64,000 nucleotides of DNA, from positions 2,046,001-2,110,000 of the forward strand of contig NZ_RAQC01000001.1 of assembly GCF_003610405.1 (NCBI RefSeq), given 5' to 3'. Shown here in pieces: positions 9,331 to 17,025 of the stretch. Under the pieces are notes generated by a model. That model saw nothing but the letters and a program-made list of their open reading frames with translations. It had not been told where the DNA came from and did not search any database. Made by a program: the position numbers and the translations under genes. The DNA comes from Microbacterium sp. AG238. GTDB taxonomy: Bacteria; Actinomycetota; Actinomycetes; Actinomycetales; Microbacteriaceae. Positions within the stretch are counted from its first letter, which is position 1; each line of letters opens with the position of its first letter.

Positions 9331-10380
9331 ATGGTCCGCGTCACGATCACGCAGGTCGCCGCCCGCGCCGGCGTCTCCGTCGCGAGCGCGTCGCGTGCGC
9401 TGAACGGGCTCGTCGCGAGTCCGGAGACCGCGGCGAAGGTACGCGACGCGGCACGCGAGCTCGGCTACGTGGCCGATGCCACGGCGCAATCGCTCAAGCG
9501 GGGTCGCACGCTGCAGCTGGGCTTCGCCGTCGCCGACATCGGCAACCCGGTGTACGTCGAGATGATGGCAGCGGTCGAGCAGGTGGTCTCGGCATCCGGC
9601 TACCGCCTGCTGCTGTCATCGACCGGCACATCGTCATCTTCTGTGGATGTCGTCCGCGACCTCGGTCGCGGATACGTCGACGGGCTCATCCTGTCGCCGC
9701 TGCGCGTCACCGATGAGCTGCTCACGGCGCTCGCCGCGGCGCCGATCCCGTTCGTCGTCCTCGGACGGCTGCCGGCCTCCGCCGAGTTCGACACCGTGCG
9801 TGCCGACTCGCCGACCGCGATGCGCCTCGTCGTCGACCACCTCGTCGACGAGGGTCGCCGTGACATCGCGTTCGTCAACGGCCCGACCGACACCACCCCC
9901 GGCGTCATGCGCCGCGACGGTTTCATCGCGGCGGTGGGCCAGTACGACGACCTGCGGACGCGGCACGTTGACGCCGCCGACTTCACGATCGCAGCCGGCT
10001 ACGACGCGGCGCTGCCGCTTCTCGACCGGCCCGACCGTCCGACGGCCGTGGTCGCGGCGAACGACCTGATCGGCGTCGGGGTCCTCCGCGCCGCCGAGGA
10101 CCTCGGCCTGCGCGTTCCCGTCGACCTCGCCGTCACCGGCCTCGACAACACCGAGCTCGCCGAGGTCGTCCGCCCCGGGCTCACGAGCGTCGACCTCGGC
10201 GCCAAGGAGCGCGGCCGTGCCGCCGCCGAGATGCTTCTCGCACGGATCGCCGACGACACCCGGCCGGCCCGCACCGTCACGGTTCCGCCCGCGCTGGTCG
10301 TGCGCGGATCGACGTCGGCATCCGTCCCCGCGGCGCTCCGCCGCCCCGAGCCCATCGATGAAGAGAAGGCACACGGATGA
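9331..10380 (+). CDS. LacI-family transcriptional regulator
   Basis: 349 aa. ATG 9331 was chosen because GAGGGAGAG precedes it and the protein then begins MVRVTITQVAARAGVSVASASRALNG, the standard LacI helix-turn-helix (residues 4-25) and hinge helix; the longer open frame would overlap the operator. Residues 60-335 form the periplasmic-binding-protein-like effector domain (LGFAVADIGNPVYVEMM; AVTGLDNTELAEVVRPGLTSVD). It is the first gene of the operon, overlaps the next gene by 4 bp (ATGA), and probably binds the ACGT-centred palindromes just upstream, released by a sugar or nucleoside-like inducer. Confidence 0.88.
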   Translation: MVRVTITQVAARAGVSVASASRALNGLVASPETAAKVRDAARELGYVADATAQSLKRGRTLQLGFAVADIGNPVYVEMMAAVEQVVSASGYRLLLSSTGTSSSSVDVVRDLGRGYVDGLILSPLRVTDELLTALAAAPIPFVVLGRLPASAEFDTVRADSPTAMRLVVDHLVDEGRRDIAFVNGPTDTTPGVMRRDGFIAAVGQYDDLRTRHVDAADFTIAAGYDAALPLLDRPDRPTAVVAANDLIGVGVLRAAEDLGLRVPVDLAVTGLDNTELAEVVRPGLTSVDLGAKERGRAAAEMLLARIADDTRPARTVTVPPALVVRGSTSASVPAALRRPEPIDEEKAHG

Positions 10381-11321
10381 CCACGCTCGCAGAGACGAAG
10401 ACGTCCTCGCGCCCGCCCCGCGTCCGGCAGATCGGACCGCGCGCCCGCGCCCAGCGCAAAGAGGCGATCGCGCTCGTCGCCCCCGCCCTGCTGCCGATCA
10501 TCATCTTCTCAGTCATCCCGCTCGTCAGCGGAGTGCTCCTCGGGTTCACCGACGCCACCCTCGCGCGCAACGCCGAGGTCTCGTTCATCGGGCTCGACAA
10601 CTTCATCGAGCTCGCCGGAGACCGTCGATTCTGGCAGTCGTTCGGCATCGGCATCGTGTGGGCCGGGTCGGTCGCCTTCCTCACCCTGGTGAGTGCGATG
10701 GGGCTCGCTCTGCTGCTCAACAGCAACCTGCGACTCAAAGGCCTGACGCGCGTGCTCGCGCTGATCCCGTGGGCGATGCCGCCCGTGGTCATCGCGATCG
10801 TCTGGCGCATGATCTACAACCCCAACTCGGGCCCGCTCAACGGCGTTCTCGGCTGGCTCGGCATCCCGGGCGTCAACTGGCTGGGCGACTTCTCGACCGC
10901 CCTGCCCGCCGTCATCGTCGTCGGCGTCTGGGCCGGCATCCCGCAGACGACCGTGCTGCTGTTGGCCGGCATGCAGTCGATCGCACCAGAGCAGCACGAG
11001 GCCGCCGCCGTCGACGGCGCCGGAGCCGGGCGCCGGTTCTGGCACGTCACACTGCCCGCCCTGCGCCCGGTGATCATCGCGGTCACGGCGCTCGACTTCA
11101 TCTGGCAGTTCAACTCGTTCGGCCTCATCTACGTGCTGACCGAGGGTGGCCCGGGCGGCCGCACCATGATCCCGCCGCTGTTCACCTACCTCGAGGCGTT
11201 CCGCAACCGCGAGATCGGATATGCCTCGGCGATGGGCAACGTCCTCGTCGTCGCGATCCTGGTGATCCTCTCGCTGTACCTGATCAATCAGTTCCGTCAG
11301 AACAAGGGGGCAGGAAAGTGA
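10377..11321 (+). CDS. ABC sugar importer permease, MalF-like
   Basis: 314 aa, six predicted membrane helices. The cytoplasmic EAA loop reads EQHEAAAVDGAGAGRRFWHVTLP, typical of carbohydrate uptake transporter family 1. Its ATG overlaps the lacI stop. It forms a heterodimer with the next gene product. No ATPase gene is in the operon, so the importer probably borrows a shared MsmK/MsiK-type ATPase encoded elsewhere, as is usual for actinobacterial CUT1 systems. Confidence 0.9.
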   Translation: MTTLAETKTSSRPPRVRQIGPRARAQRKEAIALVAPALLPIIIFSVIPLVSGVLLGFTDATLARNAEVSFIGLDNFIELAGDRRFWQSFGIGIVWAGSVAFLTLVSAMGLALLLNSNLRLKGLTRVLALIPWAMPPVVIAIVWRMIYNPNSGPLNGVLGWLGIPGVNWLGDFSTALPAVIVVGVWAGIPQTTVLLLAGMQSIAPEQHEAAAVDGAGAGRRFWHVTLPALRPVIIAVTALDFIWQFNSFGLIYVLTEGGPGGRTMIPPLFTYLEAFRNREIGYASAMGNVLVVAILVILSLYLINQFRQNKGAGK

Positions 11322-12157
11322 CCACCAAGCGCCCCCTGTACGCGACCGTCCTGATGTACCTGGCCCTCGCGGGATACCTGATCTTCCTCGGCTTTCCGCT
11401 GCTGTGGCTGCTGTCGGCGTCGTTCAAGTCGACGCGTGAGCTGAACTCGCTCGCGGTGAACCTCATCCCGCAGCAGTGGGACTTCGGCAACTACATCGCC
11501 GCGCTCGAGCGACAGAACCTGATCACCGCGGCCGGCAACTCGGTACTCGTCTCGATCGTCACGATGATCGTCGCGGTGCTCCTGTCGATGCCCATGGCCT
11601 ACGCGCTCGCCCGGCTGAAGGGGCGGCTGCGAGCGGCCGGCACGGTCTGGATCCTCGTCAGCCAGGTGTTCCCGACGATCCTCATCATCATCCCGCTGTT
11701 CCTCGTGCTGCGGAGCCTGCAGCTGAACGACACCCTTTTCGGCCTCATCCTCGTCTACGTCACCTTCACGATGCCGTTCACGCTCTGGATGCTGCAGGGA
11801 TACGTCGCGGCGATCCCGCCGGAGCTCGAAGAAGCGGCCGAGATGGACGGCGCCGGCCGCTTCACCATCCTCCGCACCGTGATCCTGCCGCTGCTGGTGC
11901 CGGGCCTGGTCGCGACGGCGATGTTCACCTTCGTCTCGGCCTGGAACGAGTTCTTCCTCGCGCTCGTGCTCATCCAGAGCCCGGAGCTGTACACGCTGCC
12001 GATCGCGCTGCGCTCGTTCCTCGGGGCCGAAGGGCAGACCCAGCTGGGGCCGCTGGCCGCCGGCGCCATCCTCGCCACGATCCCGTCGCTCATCATCTTC
12101 GGGATCCTGCAGAAGAAGCTCACCGGCGGCATGCTCGCCGGTGCCGTCAAGGGCTGA
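11318..12157 (+). CDS. ABC sugar importer permease, MalG-like
   Basis: 279 aa from GTG 11318, overlapping the preceding stop by 4 bp. Six membrane helices are visible, and the EAA loop reads ELEEAAEMDGAGRFTILRTVILP. The C-terminus LTGGMLAGAVKG is characteristic of MalG-like CUT1 permeases. It is the partner of the preceding permease and of the binding protein encoded 43 bp downstream. The cargo should be a glycoside or oligosaccharide matched to the downstream glycohydrolases. Confidence 0.9.
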   Translation: MTTKRPLYATVLMYLALAGYLIFLGFPLLWLLSASFKSTRELNSLAVNLIPQQWDFGNYIAALERQNLITAAGNSVLVSIVTMIVAVLLSMPMAYALARLKGRLRAAGTVWILVSQVFPTILIIIPLFLVLRSLQLNDTLFGLILVYVTFTMPFTLWMLQGYVAAIPPELEEAAEMDGAGRFTILRTVILPLLVPGLVATAMFTFVSAWNEFFLALVLIQSPELYTLPIALRSFLGAEGQTQLGPLAAGAILATIPSLIIFGILQKKLTGGMLAGAVKG

Positions 12158-12200
12158 CCTCCCCGTGACGACGAAACCCGAAAACCAGAAAGGCCACACC

Positions 12201-13490
12201 ATGAGAAGAATCCGCGGCATCGGCGCCGTCGCATTCGTGGGCATCGCAGCCGTCGCGCTCGCAGGATGCCAGCAGGGCAGCGCGAACAACAGCGGGGGAG
12301 ACGGCGACGTCGTCACCCTCCAGTTCCAGTCGCTCTCGGACCAGCCTGCGACACAAGCGGCCATCAGCGAGATCGTCGACGCCTGGAACGCCGAGCACGA
12401 CGACGTCCAGGTCAAGATCATCCAGGCCGGCTGGGACGGCGCCTACGACAAGCTGATCACCCAGTTCTCGGGCGGCACCGCGCCCGACATCATCCACTTC
12501 GAGGCGAGCTCGATCGTGTCGTTCGCGGCCGACGGCTACCTCGCCGACCTGACCGACCTCATCGATCCCGAGCTGAAGTCGGACATCTCCGACGGCATCT
12601 GGGAGTCGGTGACCCACGACGGTCAGATCGTCGCCTACCCCTCGACCCTGCAGTCGTATATGGCGTTCGCGAACGCCGATCTGCTGGCCGAGGCCGGTGT
12701 CGAGGTGCCGACGGGCGACACGATGACGTGGGATCAGCTCCAGGAGATCGCGCGAGCGACGACCACGGCCGACCACTACGGCCTGGGCTGGGGTCTCGGT
12801 TCTCCGACCGCCACGATGATGAGCCTGTCGATGGGCTTCGACGGCGGCTACTTCGACGGCGAGGGCGACGACGTGACGATCGAGGTCGGCGACGACGAGC
12901 TCGCCGTTCCCGAGCGCATCCACGAGATGGCCTACACCGACCGATCGATCGACCCGACCTCGCTCACCCAGTCGGGATCGGACGTGCTTCCGTCGTTCTA
13001 CGGCGGCAAGGTCGCGCTGACCGTGCAGGGCTCGTTCCAGGCGACGAACATCGCCGCGGATGCTCCCGAGGGTCTCAACTGGGTCGCGCTTCCGCCGCTC
13101 GAGGGATCGGCCGGCGCCGTCCAGGCCGCGAACCCGCAGACCTACTCGGTGAACATCGACTCGGAGCACGTGGAGGAGTCGGCGCAGTTCCTGAACTTCT
13201 TCATGGACGGCGAGAACCTCGCGAAGATCGCCTACGCCGACGCGCTCATCCCCTCGTCGGGTGCCGCACGCACGCAGGTCGCCGAGCTCGCCGGTGACGA
13301 CGCCGCCTGGAAGCAGGTGCTCGCGTCGGGTGAGGGCCTGGTCGGCCCGCCGTTCCTGAAGGTGTCGAAGTACACCGAGTGGAAGGACACGATCGCGACG
13401 CCGGCGTTCCAGCAGTACCTGGCGAACCAGATCGACCGCGACCAGCTCGCCGCGCAGCTCAGTGACGGCTGGGCCGACGTCGCCGGTTGA
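12201..13490 (+). CDS. ABC sugar-binding lipoprotein
   Basis: 429 aa, family 1 extracellular solute-binding protein. A lipoprotein signal (VAFVGIAAVALAGC) is followed by the two-lobed binding fold; GWDGAYDKLITQFSGGTAPDII is the usual hinge-side signature. ATG 12201 is preceded by an AGAAAGG-type ribosome site. It captures the substrate outside the membrane for the two preceding permeases. A strong hairpin just after the stop may stabilise or separate this transcript, which fits the high level normally needed for a binding protein. Confidence 0.88.
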   Translation: MRRIRGIGAVAFVGIAAVALAGCQQGSANNSGGDGDVVTLQFQSLSDQPATQAAISEIVDAWNAEHDDVQVKIIQAGWDGAYDKLITQFSGGTAPDIIHFEASSIVSFAADGYLADLTDLIDPELKSDISDGIWESVTHDGQIVAYPSTLQSYMAFANADLLAEAGVEVPTGDTMTWDQLQEIARATTTADHYGLGWGLGSPTATMMSLSMGFDGGYFDGEGDDVTIEVGDDELAVPERIHEMAYTDRSIDPTSLTQSGSDVLPSFYGGKVALTVQGSFQATNIAADAPEGLNWVALPPLEGSAGAVQAANPQTYSVNIDSEHVEESAQFLNFFMDGENLAKIAYADALIPSSGAARTQVAELAGDDAAWKQVLASGEGLVGPPFLKVSKYTEWKDTIATPAFQQYLANQIDRDQLAAQLSDGWADVAG

Positions 13491-13498
13491 CGACTCGC

Positions 13499-13525
13499 GG
13501 GGGCGGGTCGATCCGATCCGCCCCC
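13499..13525 (+). terminator. Intercistronic hairpin after the binding-protein gene
   Basis: GGGGGCGG (13499-13506) pairs with CCGCCCCC (13518-13525) around an 11-nt loop. There is no T-tract, so partial termination or 3'-end protection is more likely than full stop; the operon continues 30 bp later. Confidence 0.5.
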
Positions 13526-13556
13526 GCCCACACGCTCGAACGAAGAGAGGGACGTA

Positions 13557-14726
13557 ATGGACGTGTTGCACGATCGGGTGGCAGCAGTACTGGCGGGAGC
13601 CGCCGTGGGCGATGCGCTCGGCGGTGCGACGGAGGGCTGGACCCCCGAGCAGATCGAAGAGCGGCACGGTGGACGTGTCGAGGGGATCGTCGGTCCCTTC
13701 CTGCCCGACTGGCGCACGGCTCGCCCCATCGCGCCGTACCACAAGGGCGATGGGCACGTCACAGACGACACCCTCATGACCCACGCCCTCATCGAGGTGT
13801 ACGCCAAGCAGCGCCGGCACCTCGACGCGTACGACATCGCGAGCGATCTCGTGCCCCTCATGATGGGCGAGCGCCGCTGGATCCCCGAGCTCGAAGACGA
13901 GGCGCTCATCCTGCAGCGCGTGTTCCTCGCCGAGAAGTGGCTCGTCATGAAGCTGCACTACGGGCACGCCGACCCCCGCGAGGCGGGCGTCGGCAACGTC
14001 GTCAACTGCGGCGCGACGATGTACATGGCCCCCGTCGGCCTCGTGCACATCGGCGATCCGCGCGGCGCCTACGCTGAAGCGATCGATATCGCCGGCGCCC
14101 ACCAGTGGTCGTACGGTCGCGAAGCGGCCGGTGTGTTCGCCGCCGCGGTCGCGGCATCCGCCACTCCCGGAGCGACGGTCGACGACGTTCGAAACGCGGT
14201 CCTGGACGTCGCGCATGACGGCACCGCCGCCGCCATCCGTGCCGTGTTCGATGCCGTCGACGCCTTCCGTGCCGCCGGCGGATCGGACGACCCGCGCGAG
14301 CTCGGTCGCGTCGTCCGCGAGGCGGTCAGGCCTTTCGACACGGTGGGCGAGGCGTACCGGTCGCCGGCGATGGATGCGCGTCTTCCCTCGCGGACGAAGG
14401 CCATCGAAGAGCTTCCCGTCGCGCTCGGCTTCGTCGTCGCTCACGACGGCGACCTGCGTGCCGCCGTGCTGGATGCCGTCAACTACGGCCGTGACGCCGA
14501 CTCGATCGCCACGATGGCGGGTGCGATCTGCGGCGGGCTGCACGGCAGCGCCGCCGTTCCCGAGGAGTGGCTGAGCGAGGTCGTGACCGCGAGCCGCCTC
14601 GATCTCGACGGCGTCGTGACGACGATGGTGGAGGTCGTGCGCGATGTCGCCCGCGCTGATGCCGAGCGTGCCGCCGCCCGTGCGGAGTCGCTGTCGTCGT
14701 TGCTGTCGGTGGGGGCCGACGCGTGA
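13557..14726 (+). CDS. ADP-ribosylglycohydrolase-family enzyme 1
   Basis: 389 aa, all-helical DraG/ARH fold. The dinuclear-metal motifs are present: GHVTDDTLMT (Asp70, Asp71, Thr72) and the C-terminal GRDADSIATMAGAICGGL near residues 309-325. GNVVNCGATMYMAPVGLV is the usual central signature. The family cleaves N- or O-ribosidic bonds, classically ADP-ribosyl-protein, but members in sugar operons are thought to act on small ribosides. Here it sits between a sugar importer and a ribokinase, so hydrolysis of an imported small glycoside is the better guess. ATG 13557 follows GAAGAGAGGGAC. It overlaps a second family member by 4 bp. Confidence 0.85.
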   Translation: MDVLHDRVAAVLAGAAVGDALGGATEGWTPEQIEERHGGRVEGIVGPFLPDWRTARPIAPYHKGDGHVTDDTLMTHALIEVYAKQRRHLDAYDIASDLVPLMMGERRWIPELEDEALILQRVFLAEKWLVMKLHYGHADPREAGVGNVVNCGATMYMAPVGLVHIGDPRGAYAEAIDIAGAHQWSYGREAAGVFAAAVAASATPGATVDDVRNAVLDVAHDGTAAAIRAVFDAVDAFRAAGGSDDPRELGRVVREAVRPFDTVGEAYRSPAMDARLPSRTKAIEELPVALGFVVAHDGDLRAAVLDAVNYGRDADSIATMAGAICGGLHGSAAVPEEWLSEVVTASRLDLDGVVTTMVEVVRDVARADAERAAARAESLSSLLSVGADA

Positions 14727-16096
14727 GACTGACCTGGGCTCAGCCCGAAGACCTCGTGCCGGCCGAGTTCGCCGCGCTGCGCGAGCAGGGTGTGCCCGAC
14801 GCCGAGCTGTCGTCGATCGAGCACCGATGGGCCGAGGCGGGCGGGGCGACGGCGCTCGCTCCCTCCGGAGCCAGCGCGACGCCGGCCTCACCCGAGCTGC
14901 GGGCGGAGGCGCGTCGCGTGCTCGACGAGCTGCAGTCGCTGCAGCGCCCGAGCGCGGATGAGCCCGACGGGTGGGATGAGATCGCAGCGCTCCTTCCGGA
15001 GTCGTCCGCGCTGACCGGTGACGCCGGCGGCGCCGTGTTCGACCGCGTGCACGGCGCGTGGCTCGGGCGGTCGGCCGGATGCCTGCTCGGCAAGCCCGTC
15101 GAGAAGATCCCCCGCGCGGGAATCGAGCAGATCGCTCGCGCCACCGGAAACTGGCCGATCGGCGGCTATTTCACCGCGCGCGGTCTTCCTACTGATGTCG
15201 CCGAGCGCTGGCCATGGAACCGCCGGTCCGCGCCGACCTCGCTCGTCGAGAACATCGCCGGGATGCCCGAGGACGACGACCTGAACTTCCCGATCCTCGC
15301 CCTCGACCTGCTCGAGAAGCACGGCTCCGCGCTGACGACCGATCACGTCGCCGAGGCCTGGCTCGCCGCGCTGCCGGCGGGGCGCGTGTTCACAGCGGAA
15401 CGTGCCGCGTACCGCAACATCCTCGACGCACACCCGGTGCCCGAGACCGCGACGCACCGCAACCCGTTTCGCGAGTGGATCGGCGCCCTCATCCGAGCCG
15501 ACGTGCACGGGTGGGCGCACCCCGGCGACGTACGGGCCGCGGCGCGCTCCGCATGGATCGATGCGCGACTCAGCCACACCCGCAACGGCCTGTACGGCGC
15601 CATGTGGGCGGCCGCCCTCTGCGCGGCATCCCTCGTCGCGGACTCGATGGACGATGTGCTGGATGCCGCAGACACCGTCGTGCCGCCGGACTCGCGCCTT
15701 GCCGCGGCCGTACGGCTCGGGCGCGAGACCGGTCGCGCGCTCGGCGCGGGCGAGCTCACGGCTGCCGGTGCGCTCGACGTCCTGCACGCCGAGTATGAGG
15801 GGATGCACTGGGTGCACACCCTGAACAACGCCGCGCTCACCGCGTGCGCGCTGCAGGCGCACGGTCATGACTTCGGCGCCGCCGTCGCGCTCGCCGTCGC
15901 GGGCGGCTGGGACACCGACTCGGTCGGGGCCACGGTCGGGTCCGTCGTGGGCGGCCTGGTCGGTCCGGACGGCATCGGGCGCGCCTGGACCGAGCCGCTG
16001 CGCGACAGCATCGCAACCTCGATGCCCGGCGGTCCCGAGCGGTCGATCCGCGAGCTCGCCGAGCGGACGACCGCCCTCGCGGAGGGGACCTCGTGA
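14723..16096 (+). CDS. ADP-ribosylglycohydrolase-family enzyme 2
   Basis: 457 aa from GTG 14723. About 100 N-terminal residues precede the ARH fold, which starts at FDRVHGAWLGRSAGCLLGKPVE. Metal-site segments are MPEDDDLNF (about 173-181) and GGWDTDSVGATVGSVVGGL (about 393-411). It is clearly diverged from the preceding paralogue, with a different first acidic motif and the extra N-terminal region, so the pair probably handle different bonds or anomers, or form a heteromer. The adjacent PfkB kinase overlaps by 4 bp and would phosphorylate the released sugar. Confidence 0.82.
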   Translation: MRLTWAQPEDLVPAEFAALREQGVPDAELSSIEHRWAEAGGATALAPSGASATPASPELRAEARRVLDELQSLQRPSADEPDGWDEIAALLPESSALTGDAGGAVFDRVHGAWLGRSAGCLLGKPVEKIPRAGIEQIARATGNWPIGGYFTARGLPTDVAERWPWNRRSAPTSLVENIAGMPEDDDLNFPILALDLLEKHGSALTTDHVAEAWLAALPAGRVFTAERAAYRNILDAHPVPETATHRNPFREWIGALIRADVHGWAHPGDVRAAARSAWIDARLSHTRNGLYGAMWAAALCAASLVADSMDDVLDAADTVVPPDSRLAAAVRLGRETGRALGAGELTAAGALDVLHAEYEGMHWVHTLNNAALTACALQAHGHDFGAAVALAVAGGWDTDSVGATVGSVVGGLVGPDGIGRAWTEPLRDSIATSMPGGPERSIRELAERTTALAEGTS

Positions 16097-17025
16097 GCGT
16101 CGTCGTCGTCGGCAGCATCAACCAGGACATCGTTGCCCGCGTCGCCCGCATCCCTGCTCCCGGCGAGACGCTGCTGGCGTCGTCGCTCGTCCGCACGGGC
16201 GGAGGCAAGGGCGCCAATCAGGCCGTCGCCGCCCGCCGTGCCGGTGGAGCTGCGGTCGCTTTCGTCGGGGCAGTGGGAACGGATGCCGCGGGCGAGACCC
16301 TGCGTTCGGCGCTTGCATCCGACGAGATCGACGTCTCGGGGGTCGCGCAGGTCGACGAGGTGACCGGAACGGCGCTCATCTCGGTCGACGCATCGGGGGA
16401 GAACGCGATCGTCGTCGCCGCCGGTGCGAACGCCGCCCGCGACGTCCTCACCGACGTGCAGCGGGCCGTCGTCGCGTCGGCGTCGGTTCTGCTCACGCAG
16501 CTCGAGATCCCGGTGGCTCTGGTCCGCGACGCCGCAGCGGCCCGGCGCGAGGGTGCCTGGCATGTGCTGAACGCCGCGCCGTCCGCGCCCTTCGCGTCCG
16601 CCCGCGACGCACTGCTCGCGGCCACCGACGTGCTGGTCGTGAACGAGCACGAGGCCCTCGAGGCGGCGGGCATCGACGATCTCGACGAGGCGGTCACCGC
16701 GCTCGCGCGTGCGGTGCCCGGACTCGTCGTCACACTGGGCGCGCGCGGAAGCCTCGTCGTCTGCGGTGCCGAGCGCGCCGAGGTTCCGGCGCATGTCGTG
16801 ACGCCGGTCGACACGACGGGCGCCGGCGATACCTTCTGCGGCGTGCTGGCTGCGGCGCTCACCGCCTCCGGGCGCCGCCCCGACGCTGTCGACCTGGATC
16901 TGCTCGTCGATGCCGCGCGGGCCGGGGCCGCGGCATCCGCTCTGGCCGTCACGCGCCCGGGCGCGCAGGACGCCGTGCCCACCGTCGACGAGGTCGCCGC
17001 CCTGCGAAAGGAGAGTCAGCCGTGA
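16093..17025 (+). CDS. PfkB-family sugar kinase, ribokinase-like
   Basis: 310 aa from GTG 16093. The ribokinase signatures GSINQDIVARV, GGGKGANQAVAARR (about 35-50) and DTTGAGDTFCGVLAAAL (about 239-255, catalytic Asp in GAGD) are present, with a second nucleotide motif TLGARGS. It uses ATP to phosphorylate a pentose or nucleoside-like sugar, most simply ribose to ribose-5-phosphate. Overlapping the two ARH-family genes, it implies that the hydrolases release free ribose or a similar furanose in the cytoplasm. Strict ribose specificity is not provable here. Confidence 0.85.
   Translation: MSVVVVGSINQDIVARVARIPAPGETLLASSLVRTGGGKGANQAVAARRAGGAAVAFVGAVGTDAAGETLRSALASDEIDVSGVAQVDEVTGTALISVDASGENAIVVAAGANAARDVLTDVQRAVVASASVLLTQLEIPVALVRDAAAARREGAWHVLNAAPSAPFASARDALLAATDVLVVNEHEALEAAGIDDLDEAVTALARAVPGLVVTLGARGSLVVCGAERAEVPAHVVTPVDTTGAGDTFCGVLAAALTASGRRPDAVDLDLLVDAARAGAAASALAVTRPGAQDAVPTVDEVAALRKESQP

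Noticed and set aside
12147..14891. Minus-strand 914-aa open frame
   Set aside because: Spans the binding-protein and ARH genes in antisense; long antisense frames are expected at this GC content.
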